Positions 30,217 through 39,173 are shown, counted from the stretch's first letter. The stretch: DNA of 64,000 nucleotides from Clostridium prolinivorans (GCF_004011155.1 NZ_RJWG01000001.1:62001-126000), one strand, 5' to 3'. Notes: generated by a model not told the origin, from the letters alone. A program made the numbers and translations.

Positions 30217-31974
30217 ATGAAAAAAGGGGCAGCTGAAAGAAATTTTAGAAAACTTAAAAATCAGATAATTCAAATTAATGAAATAGTTCATCATACAAAA
30301 ACAAAATCTCTTTGGGAACATGAAGCTTCTGTAAGGAAAAAATTAAAAGAACTTAAAGAGTATGAAGATTTTAATTTTAAAGATTATAAAAGTGTGTATC
30401 AAGGGTATCTAGATATATTAGAATATATATCTATAAGACTTATAGATGATTATAATAAGAAAAATAAAACAAATTTTTCTTATGATGAAATAGTTAGCAA
30501 ACATTATGATAGTTTTTTAAAATCTGGTATAATAAGTGTGCTTATAAGTGAACATATTCCAAGTATAGCATTAAAAGAATTTGATAAAATATTTCCTTCA
30601 AATCCAAAAGATGAATACTTAGGTGCAAGAAGAATAAAAAGAAAGTTTTATCTTCATCTTGGAGAAACAAATACAGGAAAGACTTATAATGCAATTCAAA
30701 GATTAAAGACTGCCAATAAAGGTATATATCTTTCTCCACTTAGAATTTTAGCTTTAGAAAATTATGAAAGATTAAATAAAGAAGGCATTAAATGCAATCT
30801 TATTACAGGAGAAGAAGAAATTAATGTAGAAGGAGCTAGCCATATATCTTGTACTATAGAAAAATTAAATTTAAATGAAGAATATGAAGTTGGAATTATA
30901 GATGAAATTCAGATGATAGATGATGATCAAAGAGGAGCAGCATGGACAAGAGCTTTGCTTGGGTTAAGGTGTAAAGAGATTCATGTTTGTGGAGCTTTAA
31001 ATACTAAAAAATTACTTATAGAAATATTAGAAGATTGTAAAGAAGAATATGAAATAAAAGAATATAAAAGAGATATACCTCTTGAAGTGATAAAAAAACC
31101 TTTTTCATCTAAGGATATACAAGAAGGTGATGCTCTTGTAGTATTTTCTAAAAAAAGGGTTTTAGAACTTGCATATTATTATTCAAATTTAGGTATAAAA
31201 TCAAGCTTAATTTACGGGGATTTACCACCTGAAGTTAGAAAAAAGCAATATGAGCAATTTATAAATAAAGAAAATCCTATACTTATTACAACAGATGCTA
31301 TAGGAATGGGTGTAAATTTACCTATTAGAAGAATAATTTTTATGGACATAAAAAAATTTGATGGAAATGAAGTAAGATTTTTAAATTCTCAAGAAATAAA
31401 GCAAATTGCAGGAAGAGCTGGAAGAAAAGGAATATATGATATTGGTTATGTAGCTTCTTATGGGAATAATTCAGATTTTATAAAAGAAAATTTAGAAAAT
31501 GAAGATAAATGTATAAAAGAAGCAGTAATTGGACCAAGTGACGAAATACTAACAATAAAAAATTTACCATTAAAAGAGAAACTTGCTTTATGGAGTACTA
31601 AAAAAGAAAAAATTCCTTTTTACAGAAAGATGGATATAAGTGAATATTTAATTGTTTTAGATAATATTAAAAGCTACAAACTCGATGAAAAAATACAATG
31701 GACCCTTTTAAAAATTCCTTTTGATGTTGCTAATGAAGATTTAATGGATGCTTTTTTAAATTTTATAGATGAACTTTTTGTTTCTAAAAAAGAATTTTTA
31801 TCTAAACCTCAGCTTTTAAAAAATGGACTTTATGATTATGAAATTTTTTATCAAATAATTAATTTATACTACTCTTTTTCAAAAGCTTTTAATTTAGAAT
31901 TTGATGAAGAATGGGTATATAAATCCAGATTAAAAGTAAGCAATGCTATAAATGAGATATTAAAAATGATATAA
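30217..31974 (+). CDS. Suv3-like superfamily 2 RNA helicase
   Basis: Putative ATP-dependent RNA helicase of 585 residues related to the mitochondrial degradosome helicase SUV3. The N-terminal ~135 residues are helical. Walker A is LGETNTGKT (about 148-156), motif Ia KGIYLSPLRILALENYE, motif II DEIQ (229-232) with the IDEIQMID pattern of SUV3, motif V ITTDAIGMGVNLPIRR and motif VI QIAGRAGRKG. A C-terminal Suv3-like segment carries WTLLKIPFDVANEDLMDAF. The start follows GGAGGCAGG. Partners such as an RNase are not adjacent. RNA unwinding is inferred from family. Confidence 0.8.
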   Translation: MKKGAAERNFRKLKNQIIQINEIVHHTKTKSLWEHEASVRKKLKELKEYEDFNFKDYKSVYQGYLDILEYISIRLIDDYNKKNKTNFSYDEIVSKHYDSFLKSGIISVLISEHIPSIALKEFDKIFPSNPKDEYLGARRIKRKFYLHLGETNTGKTYNAIQRLKTANKGIYLSPLRILALENYERLNKEGIKCNLITGEEEINVEGASHISCTIEKLNLNEEYEVGIIDEIQMIDDDQRGAAWTRALLGLRCKEIHVCGALNTKKLLIEILEDCKEEYEIKEYKRDIPLEVIKKPFSSKDIQEGDALVVFSKKRVLELAYYYSNLGIKSSLIYGDLPPEVRKKQYEQFINKENPILITTDAIGMGVNLPIRRIIFMDIKKFDGNEVRFLNSQEIKQIAGRAGRKGIYDIGYVASYGNNSDFIKENLENEDKCIKEAVIGPSDEILTIKNLPLKEKLALWSTKKEKIPFYRKMDISEYLIVLDNIKSYKLDEKIQWTLLKIPFDVANEDLMDAFLNFIDELFVSKKEFLSKPQLLKNGLYDYEIFYQIINLYYSFSKAFNLEFDEEWVYKSRLKVSNAINEILKMI

Positions 31975-32050
31975 TCAATATTATATTTTTTAAAAGACAA
32001 AAATAACAAAAAATGATATAATATCTTTCGTAAAAATGAGGTGATTGTAA

Positions 32051-32917
32051 ATGAGTAATATTGCAGGAGAAGGATGTGAAATATTAGTTCCTTTCACAGA
32101 AAGAAAACCCCTTGATGTAATTGAAAGAAGTATAACTACTACTTATAGAAAACATATATGGTCAAAATTTATTAAAGCTATAAATGATTATAATCTTTTA
32201 GAAGAAGGAGATAAAGTAGCTGTTGCAATTTCTGGAGGCAAGGATAGTTTGCTTATGGCTAAGCTTTTTCAGCTTTTGCATAGACATAGTAAAATTAAAT
32301 TTGAACTTGAATTTATAGTTGCAGATCCAGGATATCATACTAATGTAAAAGAACTTCTAATAGATAATTGCAAACATTTAGAAATTCCTATTAAAATATT
32401 TAATTCTGGTATATTTGATATTGTAGATAAAATAGCTAAAGATTATCCTTGTTATATGTGTGCAAAAATGAGACGAGGAGCGCTTTATTCTAAAGCTCAA
32501 GAACTTGGTTGTAATAAACTTGCATTAGGACATCATTTTAATGATGTTATTGAAACTACACTTTTAAATGTACTTTATACTGGAAATTTCAGCACTATGC
32601 TTCCAAAGCTTAAATCAGATAATTTTGAAAATATGGAACTTATAAGGCCTCTTTATTATATAGAAGAGGTTTATATTGAAAGATTTACACAAAATAATGG
32701 AATATGGCCTCTTAATTGTGCATGTATGGTTGCAGCAAAAAAAATAGGTAATAAACGTTATGAAATAAAAGAACTTATTAAAAATTTAAAGAAAAATTTT
32801 AAAGATGTTGATAAATCCATATTTAGAGCAGCTGAAAATGTAAACTTAGATGCAATACTTGGATTTAAAAAAGATGGTCAAAAGCATTTATATTTAGAAT
32901 TTTATGAAAAAGAGTAA
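32051..32917 (+). CDS. TtcA-like tRNA thiolation enzyme
   Basis: Adenylating sulfurtransferase-type enzyme of 288 residues in the TtcA family, which makes 2-thiocytidine in tRNA. The PP-loop is SGGKDS (61-66). A CYMC pair (Cys134, Cys137) and Cys223/Cys225 (LNCACM) can hold an iron-sulfur cluster, and ALGHHFNDVIETTLLN is the family signature. The ATG follows GAGGTGAT. Monocistronic by context. A family member acting on another tRNA base is the main alternative. Confidence 0.85.
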   Translation: MSNIAGEGCEILVPFTERKPLDVIERSITTTYRKHIWSKFIKAINDYNLLEEGDKVAVAISGGKDSLLMAKLFQLLHRHSKIKFELEFIVADPGYHTNVKELLIDNCKHLEIPIKIFNSGIFDIVDKIAKDYPCYMCAKMRRGALYSKAQELGCNKLALGHHFNDVIETTLLNVLYTGNFSTMLPKLKSDNFENMELIRPLYYIEEVYIERFTQNNGIWPLNCACMVAAKKIGNKRYEIKELIKNLKKNFKDVDKSIFRAAENVNLDAILGFKKDGQKHLYLEFYEKE

Positions 32918-33092
32918 TAAAATAATAATTGAAAATATAATATATAAAATTAATATATAAAATTAATATATTAAATTCCAAAGATTAAAATTTGGGTTGT
33001 AAATAAAATTTTATTATGTCATATTAATAATATAATGCGAAGTAGTATCAATAAAAATTAAAAAATAAATAAACTCTTTATATAAATAAGCG

Positions 33093-33128
33093 TATATCTT
33101 ATAATAAGTAGTATCATTATAAGATATA
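33093..33128 (+). promoter_or_regulatory. Hairpin just upstream of the small-protein ribosome binding site
   Basis: TATATCTTATAAT (33093-33105) and ATTATAAGATATA (33116-33128) form a perfect 13 bp stem ending two bases before GGAGGT. AAGTAGTATCA occurs at 33040 and again in the loop at 33106. It may be an operator or a translation control hairpin. Confidence 0.5.
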
Positions 33129-33139
33129 TGGAGGTAGCG

Positions 33140-33409
33140 ATGATAAAGATTTGGGGTAAAATAATAAAAAATAATAAAATTATTAAAGATGAAGTAGTTA
33201 TTTCTAATATAGATGGAACATATCAAGATAATTTAAAATTATGCATAAATGAATTATGTAATAAATTTGATATATCAAAGCCATATTGGCTTCCTATAAA
33301 TATGGACGAGTATAATAAAAGAAGGAAAACAACTTTTAATCAACATAATTTTATAGAAGAAATAGATTTTGATAAGTTTGTTATAGAAGAAATAGATTTG
33401 AAAAAATAA
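33140..33409 (+). CDS. Small conserved-type protein of unknown function
   Basis: An 89-residue soluble protein, no signal peptide or membrane helix, acidic C terminus (FIEEIDFDKFVIEEIDLKK). The central segment KFDISKPYWLPINMDEYNKR looks globular. The ATG at 33140 sits 5 nt after GGAGGT; an ATG at 33128 would place the site inside the gene. I do not recognise the family. A hairpin precedes it, and a terminator-like stem (GGGATTTT near 33415 with AAAATCC near 33457) follows. Confidence 0.7.
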   Translation: MIKIWGKIIKNNKIIKDEVVISNIDGTYQDNLKLCINELCNKFDISKPYWLPINMDEYNKRRKTTFNQHNFIEEIDFDKFVIEEIDLKK

Positions 33410-33595
33410 ATATAGGGATTTTAAAATACAAAAATGATTATGTATAATTGCACATAAAAATCCTATTATTTTATGAATAAAATTTTAACAAAAATTTAAA
33501 AAAACTATTTAAAAATTTAAACTAATATGTTATATTGTTTTTTGGTTATAATTATGTAGTAAATTTGTATAATTATAATCATTATTTAATAAAAT

Positions 33596-33632
33596 CTTCT
33601 ATGCCGGTACAATACCGGTGGAAGGTTTTTTT
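33596..33632 (+). terminator. Terminator in the potA leader, possible attenuator
   Basis: CTTC-T-TGCCGGTA pairs with TACCGGT-GGAAG, followed by eight T, 36 bp before the potA start. GGTTATAATTAT and ATAATTATAATC (33544-33580) form a second hairpin just upstream. A strong terminator directly before an operon start suggests conditional read-through. The rest of 33410-33667 shows nothing I recognise. Confidence 0.6.
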
Positions 33633-33667
33633 TATTTGCATGAAAAAATAAGAGGAGTTGGTAAGGT

Positions 33668-34756
33668 GTGACAGAAGTTGCTTTTATTCAATTAGCAAAT
33701 GTTTGTAAAAAGTTTGATGGATCAGAGAATCCAGTAATTAAAGATTTATCTTTAAACATAAAAAAGGGAGAGTTTTTAACTCTTTTAGGTCCTAGTGGTT
33801 GTGGTAAAACTACTACGCTGCGTATGATAGCAGGTTTTGAACAGCCTACAAACGGGAAAATAATAATAGATGGTGAAGATATAACAAATAAATCACCACA
33901 TGAAAGATGTGTTAATACTGTTTTTCAAAATTATGCACTTTTCCCTCATATGAATATTTTCGATAACATTGCTTTTGGACTTAAAATGAAAAAAGTTCAT
34001 AAAGATGAAATTAAAGAAAGAGTTTTTGAAATGCTTCATATGATTCAGCTTGATGGATATGAAAAAAGGATGCCTTCTCAATTAAGTGGGGGACAAATGC
34101 AGCGTGTGGCTATTGCAAGAGCGGTTATTAATAGGCCTAAGGTGTTATTATTAGATGAACCATTAGGAGCTCTCGATCTTAAACTTCGTAAAGCGATGCA
34201 AATTGAATTAAAGCATCTTCAGAAGAGGCTTGGGATAACTTTTATATTTGTTACTCATGATCAAGAGGAAGCACTTACTATGTCAGATAGAATTGTAGTT
34301 ATGAAAGAAGGAGTAATAGAACAACTTGGGACTCCAGATGAAATTTATGAAAGACCTATAACAAGGTTTGTAGCAGATTTTATAGGAGATACAAATATTT
34401 TAGAGGGTAAAGTTAAAGATATAAAATCTAATGAAGCGATTCTTCAGATTGGCTCAGAAGAAAATACAGTTAGAGTATTAAATAAAAATTTATATATGGG
34501 ACAAGATATTTGTGTTGCTCTAAGGCCTGAAAGAATAAAAATTAAATCAGTACCAGAAGAAGACGATGTTTATCTTAAAGGTAAATTAAAGGATAGAATT
34601 TATACTGGTATTTCATATAAAACAATAATTGAATTAAGTAATGGTAAAGAAATAATAGTAAATGAGCCTATAAGTGAAAAAAATAATTTAATAAAAAATA
34701 ATAATTTAGTATTTTTAACTTGGAAACTTGAAGAATCGGTGGTGATGGAAGGATGA
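33668..34756 (+). CDS. potA: Spermidine/putrescine importer ATPase
   Basis: ATP-binding subunit of 362 residues of the polyamine importer. Walker A GPSGCGKTT, Q-loop FQNYALFPHM, signature LSGGQMQRVAIARA, Walker B VLLLDEPLGALD, H-loop VTHDQEEA. The C-terminal third is the regulatory TOBE-type domain with ALRPERIKI. The start is GTG behind GAGGAG. It overlaps potB by 4 nt (ATGA). Context with PotB and fused PotCD supports polyamine transport over sulfate or iron. Confidence 0.92.
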   Translation: MTEVAFIQLANVCKKFDGSENPVIKDLSLNIKKGEFLTLLGPSGCGKTTTLRMIAGFEQPTNGKIIIDGEDITNKSPHERCVNTVFQNYALFPHMNIFDNIAFGLKMKKVHKDEIKERVFEMLHMIQLDGYEKRMPSQLSGGQMQRVAIARAVINRPKVLLLDEPLGALDLKLRKAMQIELKHLQKRLGITFIFVTHDQEEALTMSDRIVVMKEGVIEQLGTPDEIYERPITRFVADFIGDTNILEGKVKDIKSNEAILQIGSEENTVRVLNKNLYMGQDICVALRPERIKIKSVPEEDDVYLKGKLKDRIYTGISYKTIIELSNGKEIIVNEPISEKNNLIKNNNLVFLTWKLEESVVMEG

Positions 34757-35664
34757 TTTTACAAAATAAAGCTATTAGTATAAATAAAACTGTAGATACT
34801 AAAAAAGTTTCACATAAAAATCTTTTAAGTGGTATTACAACAATTTTGCCTATTTTGGTTTGGATGATTGCTTTTTTTGTAGTGCCTTTAATATTCATAA
34901 TTATAGTAAGTTTTTGTACAAGAGGAGAAACAGGAGAAATTATTTATAAATTTACTTTAAGTAATTATATTAAACTTTTAAATCCACTTTATATTAAAAT
35001 ATTTTTTAATTCAATAATTATAGCTGTTTTTACTACACTTATTTGTTTAATTCTTGGATATCCATTTGCATATATAGTTGCAAATGCAAAAAAAAGATAT
35101 AAGCCTATATTGCTATTACTAATAATTCTTCCGTTTTTTACTAATTCATTAATAAGAACTTATTCTATGATTATTTTATTAAGAAGTGAGGGTATAATTA
35201 ATTCTTATTTAATAAAATTTCATATTATTTCTCAACCCTTAAAGCTACTATATAATAATATTTCTGTAATGATTGGAATGACATATATGATGTTTCCATT
35301 TATGGTTCTTCCTTTATATGCTTCAATTGAAAAACTTGATAAAAGATTTATAGAAGCAGGTGCGGATTTAGGAGCTACTAGATTAAAAATATTTTTTAAA
35401 ATAGTACTTCCTTTAACTAAAGGAGGGATAATTTCTGGTTCTATGTTAGTTTTTGTACCAGCTCTTGGATTATTTTTTATAACAGATTTAATGGGAGGAA
35501 GTAAAGTAGTTCTTATGAGCAACCTTATAAAGAATCAATTTTTAACTGCAAGAAATTGGCCTTTAGGTTCTGCTATTTCAGTTTTATTAATTGCTATTAT
35601 GGTACTGGCAATAATTTTGGGGACTAGAAATAGTAATGAGAAAAATAAAATGGGGGTGATGTAA
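34753..35664 (+). CDS. potB: Spermidine/putrescine importer permease PotB
   Basis: Channel subunit of 303 residues with six hydrophobic segments. The EAA loop reads EAGADLGATRLKIFFKIVLP, where PotA docks. The ATG overlaps the potA stop, with GGTGATGGAAGG as binding site. The next gene begins 3 nt after its stop, so the three genes form one tight operon. Confidence 0.9.
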   Translation: MILQNKAISINKTVDTKKVSHKNLLSGITTILPILVWMIAFFVVPLIFIIIVSFCTRGETGEIIYKFTLSNYIKLLNPLYIKIFFNSIIIAVFTTLICLILGYPFAYIVANAKKRYKPILLLLIILPFFTNSLIRTYSMIILLRSEGIINSYLIKFHIISQPLKLLYNNISVMIGMTYMMFPFMVLPLYASIEKLDKRFIEAGADLGATRLKIFFKIVLPLTKGGIISGSMLVFVPALGLFFITDLMGGSKVVLMSNLIKNQFLTARNWPLGSAISVLLIAIMVLAIILGTRNSNEKNKMGVM

Positions 35665-35667
35665 TAA

Positions 35668-37503
35668 GTGAAAAAGAAAAAAGGATTATTTGGTAAAATC
35701 TATGGCTTTATTATATATATGTTTCTTTATATTCCAATTATAGTACTTATTGCATTTTCGTTTAATAACTCTAAATTTAATGCTGTTTGGAATGGTTTTA
35801 CATTAAAATGGTATAAAAGTTTAGTTCATAATACTGGAATATTAGAAGCTGTTAAAAATAGTTTAATAATTGCTATTGTAAGTACAATAATATCAGTTAT
35901 GCTTGGAACTTTAGCTGCTATAGGTATGTATAAGCATAATTTTAAGGGTAAAAGTATAATAGATAGTATGCTATATATACCTCTTGTAATACCAGAAATA
36001 GTTTTAGGAATATCTCTTTTAGCTTTTTTTTCTATGATAGATATCCCTATGGGGACAGTAACTTTAATATTAGCTCATGTAACATTTAGTGTATCTTATG
36101 TAATTGCAGTTGTACGAGCTAGGTTAGATGGTTTTGATAAATCTTTAGAGGAAGCAGCTATGGACTTAGGAGCATCTCCTTCAAAAGTATTTTTTAAAGT
36201 TACACTCCCAATTATAATGCCTGGAGTAATAGCAGGAGGACTTTTGGCTTTTACTTTATCATTAGATGATATGATTATAAGTTTTTTTGTAGCAGGTCCT
36301 AATAGTACCACTTTGCCTCTTAAGGTTTTTTCTATGGTTAAATTTGGAGTAACTCCAGAAATTAATGCATTATCTACAATAATAATGGTATTTACCCTAT
36401 CTATTGTAATTTTTGCTTTAGTATTGAAAAATATAAATATTAATATGAAAAAGATAGGTGCAGTTCTTACAGCTATAGCAGTTTTAATTGTAGGAGCAAG
36501 CGGTGGAATGTGGGCATTAGCTAAAGAATCAAAAGAAAATACACAGGTTTTAAATGTTTTTAACTGGTCTGAATATCTTCCACAATCAGTAATTGATAAA
36601 TTTGAGCAAACTTATAATATAAAAGTTAATTATAGTACTTTTTCTTCAAATGAAGAAATGCTTGCTAAGATTATGGCAGGAGGGTCTCAATATGATTTAG
36701 CTGTTGCTAGTGACTATATGGTAGAAATTATGAAAAAACAAAATTTGCTAGAAGAATTAAATAAAGAAAATCTTCCCAATTTAAAAAATATGGGAGAACA
36801 ATTTATGAATTTAGATTTCGATCCTTATAATAAATATAGTGTACCTTATATGTGGCTTGCTGGTATAATTGCTGTAGATAGTTCAAAAGTACCTGATGGG
36901 GAAATTACTTCTTATAAAGACCTTTGGAAAGATGAGTTTAAAAATTCTATTGTATTACTAGATGATGAAAGAGTAATAATAGGTATGACTCTTAAAAAAC
37001 TTGGCTATTCTATGAATGAAACTGATGAAACAGCTCTTTTAAAGGCTAAAGAAGAACTAAAAAAACTTCAGCCTAATGTAAAGGCTTATGATAGTGATAG
37101 TCCTAAAACTATGCTTATAAATAGAGAGGCTAAAATTATTTTTGCTTGGGGTGCAGAAGGAAGCCTAGCTAAAAGAGAAAATAAAAATGTAAAAATGATA
37201 ATACCTAAAGAAGGATTATTCCTCCAGCAAGATAATTTTGTTATTCCCAAAGGTGCAAAAAACATTAAAGCGGCGGAACTATTTATGAATTTTATTATGG
37301 AACCAGAAATAAGTGCTGAAATATCTAAGGCTTTCCCTTATGGGAATCCAAATGTAGCAGCATATCCTCTTATAGATGAAGAAATAATGAAGGATGAAGG
37401 TATTTATCCTCCTAATGAAGAACTAAAAAGAGGGGAACATTTAAAAGATATAGGAGATAAAATAAAACTTTACGATGATATTTGGTCTGAAGTAAAACAA
37501 TAA
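35668..37503 (+). CDS. potCD: Fused permease and binding protein PotC-PotD of the polyamine importer
   Basis: A 611-residue fusion. Residues 1 to about 255 are a PotC-type permease (EAA loop EEAAMDLGASPSKVFFKVTL). A further hydrophobic segment near 265-285 (IGAVLTAIAVLIVGASGG) acts as a signal anchor. From about 295 the chain is a PotD-type spermidine/putrescine-binding domain beginning VLNVFNWSEYLPQSVIDKFE. The binding domain would thus stay tethered to its own channel on the outer face. The start is GTG behind GGGGGTGATG. The frame is continuous with no internal stop. Fusion occurs elsewhere in Firmicutes. Confidence 0.9.
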   Translation: MKKKKGLFGKIYGFIIYMFLYIPIIVLIAFSFNNSKFNAVWNGFTLKWYKSLVHNTGILEAVKNSLIIAIVSTIISVMLGTLAAIGMYKHNFKGKSIIDSMLYIPLVIPEIVLGISLLAFFSMIDIPMGTVTLILAHVTFSVSYVIAVVRARLDGFDKSLEEAAMDLGASPSKVFFKVTLPIIMPGVIAGGLLAFTLSLDDMIISFFVAGPNSTTLPLKVFSMVKFGVTPEINALSTIIMVFTLSIVIFALVLKNININMKKIGAVLTAIAVLIVGASGGMWALAKESKENTQVLNVFNWSEYLPQSVIDKFEQTYNIKVNYSTFSSNEEMLAKIMAGGSQYDLAVASDYMVEIMKKQNLLEELNKENLPNLKNMGEQFMNLDFDPYNKYSVPYMWLAGIIAVDSSKVPDGEITSYKDLWKDEFKNSIVLLDDERVIIGMTLKKLGYSMNETDETALLKAKEELKKLQPNVKAYDSDSPKTMLINREAKIIFAWGAEGSLAKRENKNVKMIIPKEGLFLQQDNFVIPKGAKNIKAAELFMNFIMEPEISAEISKAFPYGNPNVAAYPLIDEEIMKDEGIYPPNEELKRGEHLKDIGDKIKLYDDIWSEVKQ

Positions 37504-37512
37504 AAAAATAAA

Positions 37513-37560
37513 AAATAATAAAATGAGCACAAAGTTAACTTTGTGCTCATTTTATTATTT
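37513..37560. terminator. Perfect 48 bp palindromic bidirectional terminator
   Basis: Two 24 nt arms meet at 37536/37537; the core stem is ATGAGCACAAAGTT with its complement and the ends are A/T tracts. It serves the potABCD transcript from the left and the wall-hydrolase gene, whose stop is 2 bp away, from the right. Confidence 0.85.
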
Positions 37561-37561
37561 T

Positions 37562-38338
37562 TTATTTTAATGCAAATATCATATTACCTACTTTAAGAGA
37601 TATAGGCTTGGACCAAAGCCAAGCATTTGTAGTACTATTATCAAAATAAAATTCTGCTCCGTTTGTTGGATCTGAACCTTTTAAAGCTTCCAAAGCAGCT
37701 TGTCTTGCTGTACTAGAAGCAGGTTTATTAATCCAGCCGTTTAATACTGGTGTAAATTGGTAATATCCATTTGATTTTTGATAAATAACTTCTTTTATTG
37801 TATTTGGCCAATTAGCACTTTGTACTCTATTAATAACTACTGCTCCTACAGCAACTTGTGCTTTATATGGCTCTCCTTGAGCTTCTGCAGTTATTAATCT
37901 AGCTAAAAGATCTAAATCACTTTCTGTATAAGATATAACAGATTTAGAAATGTTTGAAGGTGTAGAAACTGCAGAAACAGAAACTTCTGGTATAAGCAAT
38001 GTTTGTCCAACATATATGGTATCTTTCCAATAATTATTTGCTTTTCTCAATAAATCAAGTGATATTTGATATTTTTTAGATATCAAATAAAGAGAATCGC
38101 CACTTTTTACAGTATAAGTTTTAGCAGGGACATCTAATACTTGTCCAGGATAAATAATGTCACTTTTCAAGTTATTAGTATTTTTTAATGTATTAGTATT
38201 AGTATTAAATGTTTTTGATATAGTATAAAGAGAATCACCTTGGACAACTTTATAGTTTGCTGCTTTAGCAGAATTAGTTGAAAGAACTGCTAAAGAAACT
38301 GCTAATAATGTTGTTTTAAACTTATTTAATTTAATCAT
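37562..38338 (-). CDS. LysM-containing SleB-type cell-wall hydrolase
   Basis: Secreted wall enzyme of 258 residues. Signal peptide about 1-28 (ends NSAKAANY), then two LysM peptidoglycan-binding repeats (YKVVQGDSLYTISKTF and YTVKSGDSLYLISKKY), and a C-terminal hydrolase_2/SleB domain (DLDLLARLITAEAQGEPYK, VGAVVINRV). The ATG at 38338 follows GGAGGAGAT; the frame stays open further upstream only because it crosses a riboswitch. Expected to cut cortex or vegetative peptidoglycan. A c-di-AMP riboswitch directly upstream links it to osmotic and wall homeostasis. Confidence 0.9.
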   Translation of the reverse strand: MIKLNKFKTTLLAVSLAVLSTNSAKAANYKVVQGDSLYTISKTFNTNTNTLKNTNNLKSDIIYPGQVLDVPAKTYTVKSGDSLYLISKKYQISLDLLRKANNYWKDTIYVGQTLLIPEVSVSAVSTPSNISKSVISYTESDLDLLARLITAEAQGEPYKAQVAVGAVVINRVQSANWPNTIKEVIYQKSNGYYQFTPVLNGWINKPASSTARQAALEALKGSDPTNGAEFYFDNSTTNAWLWSKPISLKVGNMIFALK

Positions 38339-38348
38339 AGTATATATC

Positions 38349-38467
38349 TCCTCCTTTGCCTCCGAGGTTAGTTGACGGGTTTGGGTAAGAGGTACCCTAC
38401 TCATTAAAGAGATTCACCCCAATAGAATGGCATCCCCCGTACTCCGTTTGGAGATTCGGCTTATTTC
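38349..38467 (-). ncRNA. c-di-AMP riboswitch (ydaO/yuaA class)
   Basis: On the minus strand the conserved blocks appear in family order: GCCGAATC, CGGGGGA, AATAG (written ATTCTATTGGGGTGAATC), GAGTAGGGTACCTCTTACCC, CCCGTCAACTAACCTCGGAGG. The 3' end runs into the ribosome binding site of the LysM-SleB gene. No terminator hairpin is apparent between aptamer and start, so control of translation initiation is possible. In known members c-di-AMP binding turns expression off. Confidence 0.88.
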
Positions 38468-38604
38468 ATGTGTTATTTTAACAAAGATTTTAGGATATAT
38501 CTATACAAAATATATGGTAATCTAGGTATGTTATGGTACAAGTATTTCAATTGCAAATAATTGTATATATTGTAGATATTTAATATGAAAATTTATTATT
38601 AGTC

Positions 38605-38669
38605 TAGTAAAATAATAATTTAATCAGTAAATATTTTTTATATAAGTAAAGATAATTATTATTTTACTA
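38605..38669. repeat. Inverted repeat with 16 nt arms
   Basis: TAGTAAAATAATAATT (38605-38620) and AATTATTATTTTACTA (38654-38669), 33 nt apart. The same TAGTAAAATAATAAT word occurs near 27185 and at the left end of the 40.67 kb element. It lies in the gap between two divergent riboswitch-controlled genes. Confidence 0.5.
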
Positions 38670-38757
38670 AATTATGATATTAAAATTTGAAGTTGAATAT
38701 TTACAAGTAAAATTTAATAATAAATTAATTCAGCAATTAAACTAAGTATGTAGAATA

Positions 38758-38815
38758 AAAATATAAAATCGAATATTCTATTAAATTTCATTAAAAATAT
38801 TCGCATTTTATATTT
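38758..38815. repeat. Second inverted repeat in the riboswitch gap
   Basis: AAATATAAAATCGAATATT faces AATATTCGCATTTTATATTT with a single-base bulge and an 18 nt loop. It is 48 bp upstream of the guanine aptamer, where its promoter should lie, so it may be a protein-binding site or a terminator of an unseen transcript. Confidence 0.45.
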
Positions 38816-38862
38816 ACATAACTTAAAAGCTGTGATATTATATGATATGTAATTTAATACGA

Positions 38863-39043
38863 ACTCATATAATCCTGATAATTTGGTTCGGGAGTTTCTA
38901 CGAAGCGGCCTTAACTGCTTAGCTATGAGTGAATAATTTGCTGTTTTTCTATTTTATATTAAATAGAAAAACATGTTACTTGTATCATACATGATAAAAA
39001 GTAAACGCATGAATTCACTCTAAAGTAGACTTCATGCGTTTTT
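38863..39043 (+). ncRNA. Guanine riboswitch with terminator platform
   Basis: Purine aptamer 38863-38934: P1 ACTCATA/TATGAGT, core TATAATCCTGATAATTTGG, GTTCGGGAGTTTCTACGAAG, closing GCTATGAGTG. The specificity base at 38923 is C, which selects guanine over adenine. The terminator is ACGCATGAA (39005-39013) with TTCATGCGT and T run to 39043. GAGTGAAT (38927-38934, P1 3' strand) is exactly complementary to ATTCACTC (39013-39020) in the terminator, so an antiterminator forms when guanine is absent. Confidence 0.92.
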
Positions 39044-39173
39044 ATTTTTATATTAGGCAATTAAAGTAGCAATTTAATAATTTTGATATATGGAGTTCGT
39101 ATAAATATACATGAAAGGGGGAAGAAATACTTATATAACCTGCTTTAAATAAATATATTAAGGGGGAATACGA

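Noticed and set aside
32934-32975. Short tandem TATATAAAATTAA-like repeats
   Set aside because: Low-complexity A/T sequence, too short and irregular to interpret.
38339-38404. N-terminal extension of the LysM-SleB protein
   Set aside because: The extra codons are the 3' part of the c-di-AMP riboswitch; a proper ribosome binding site and signal peptide support the start at 38338.
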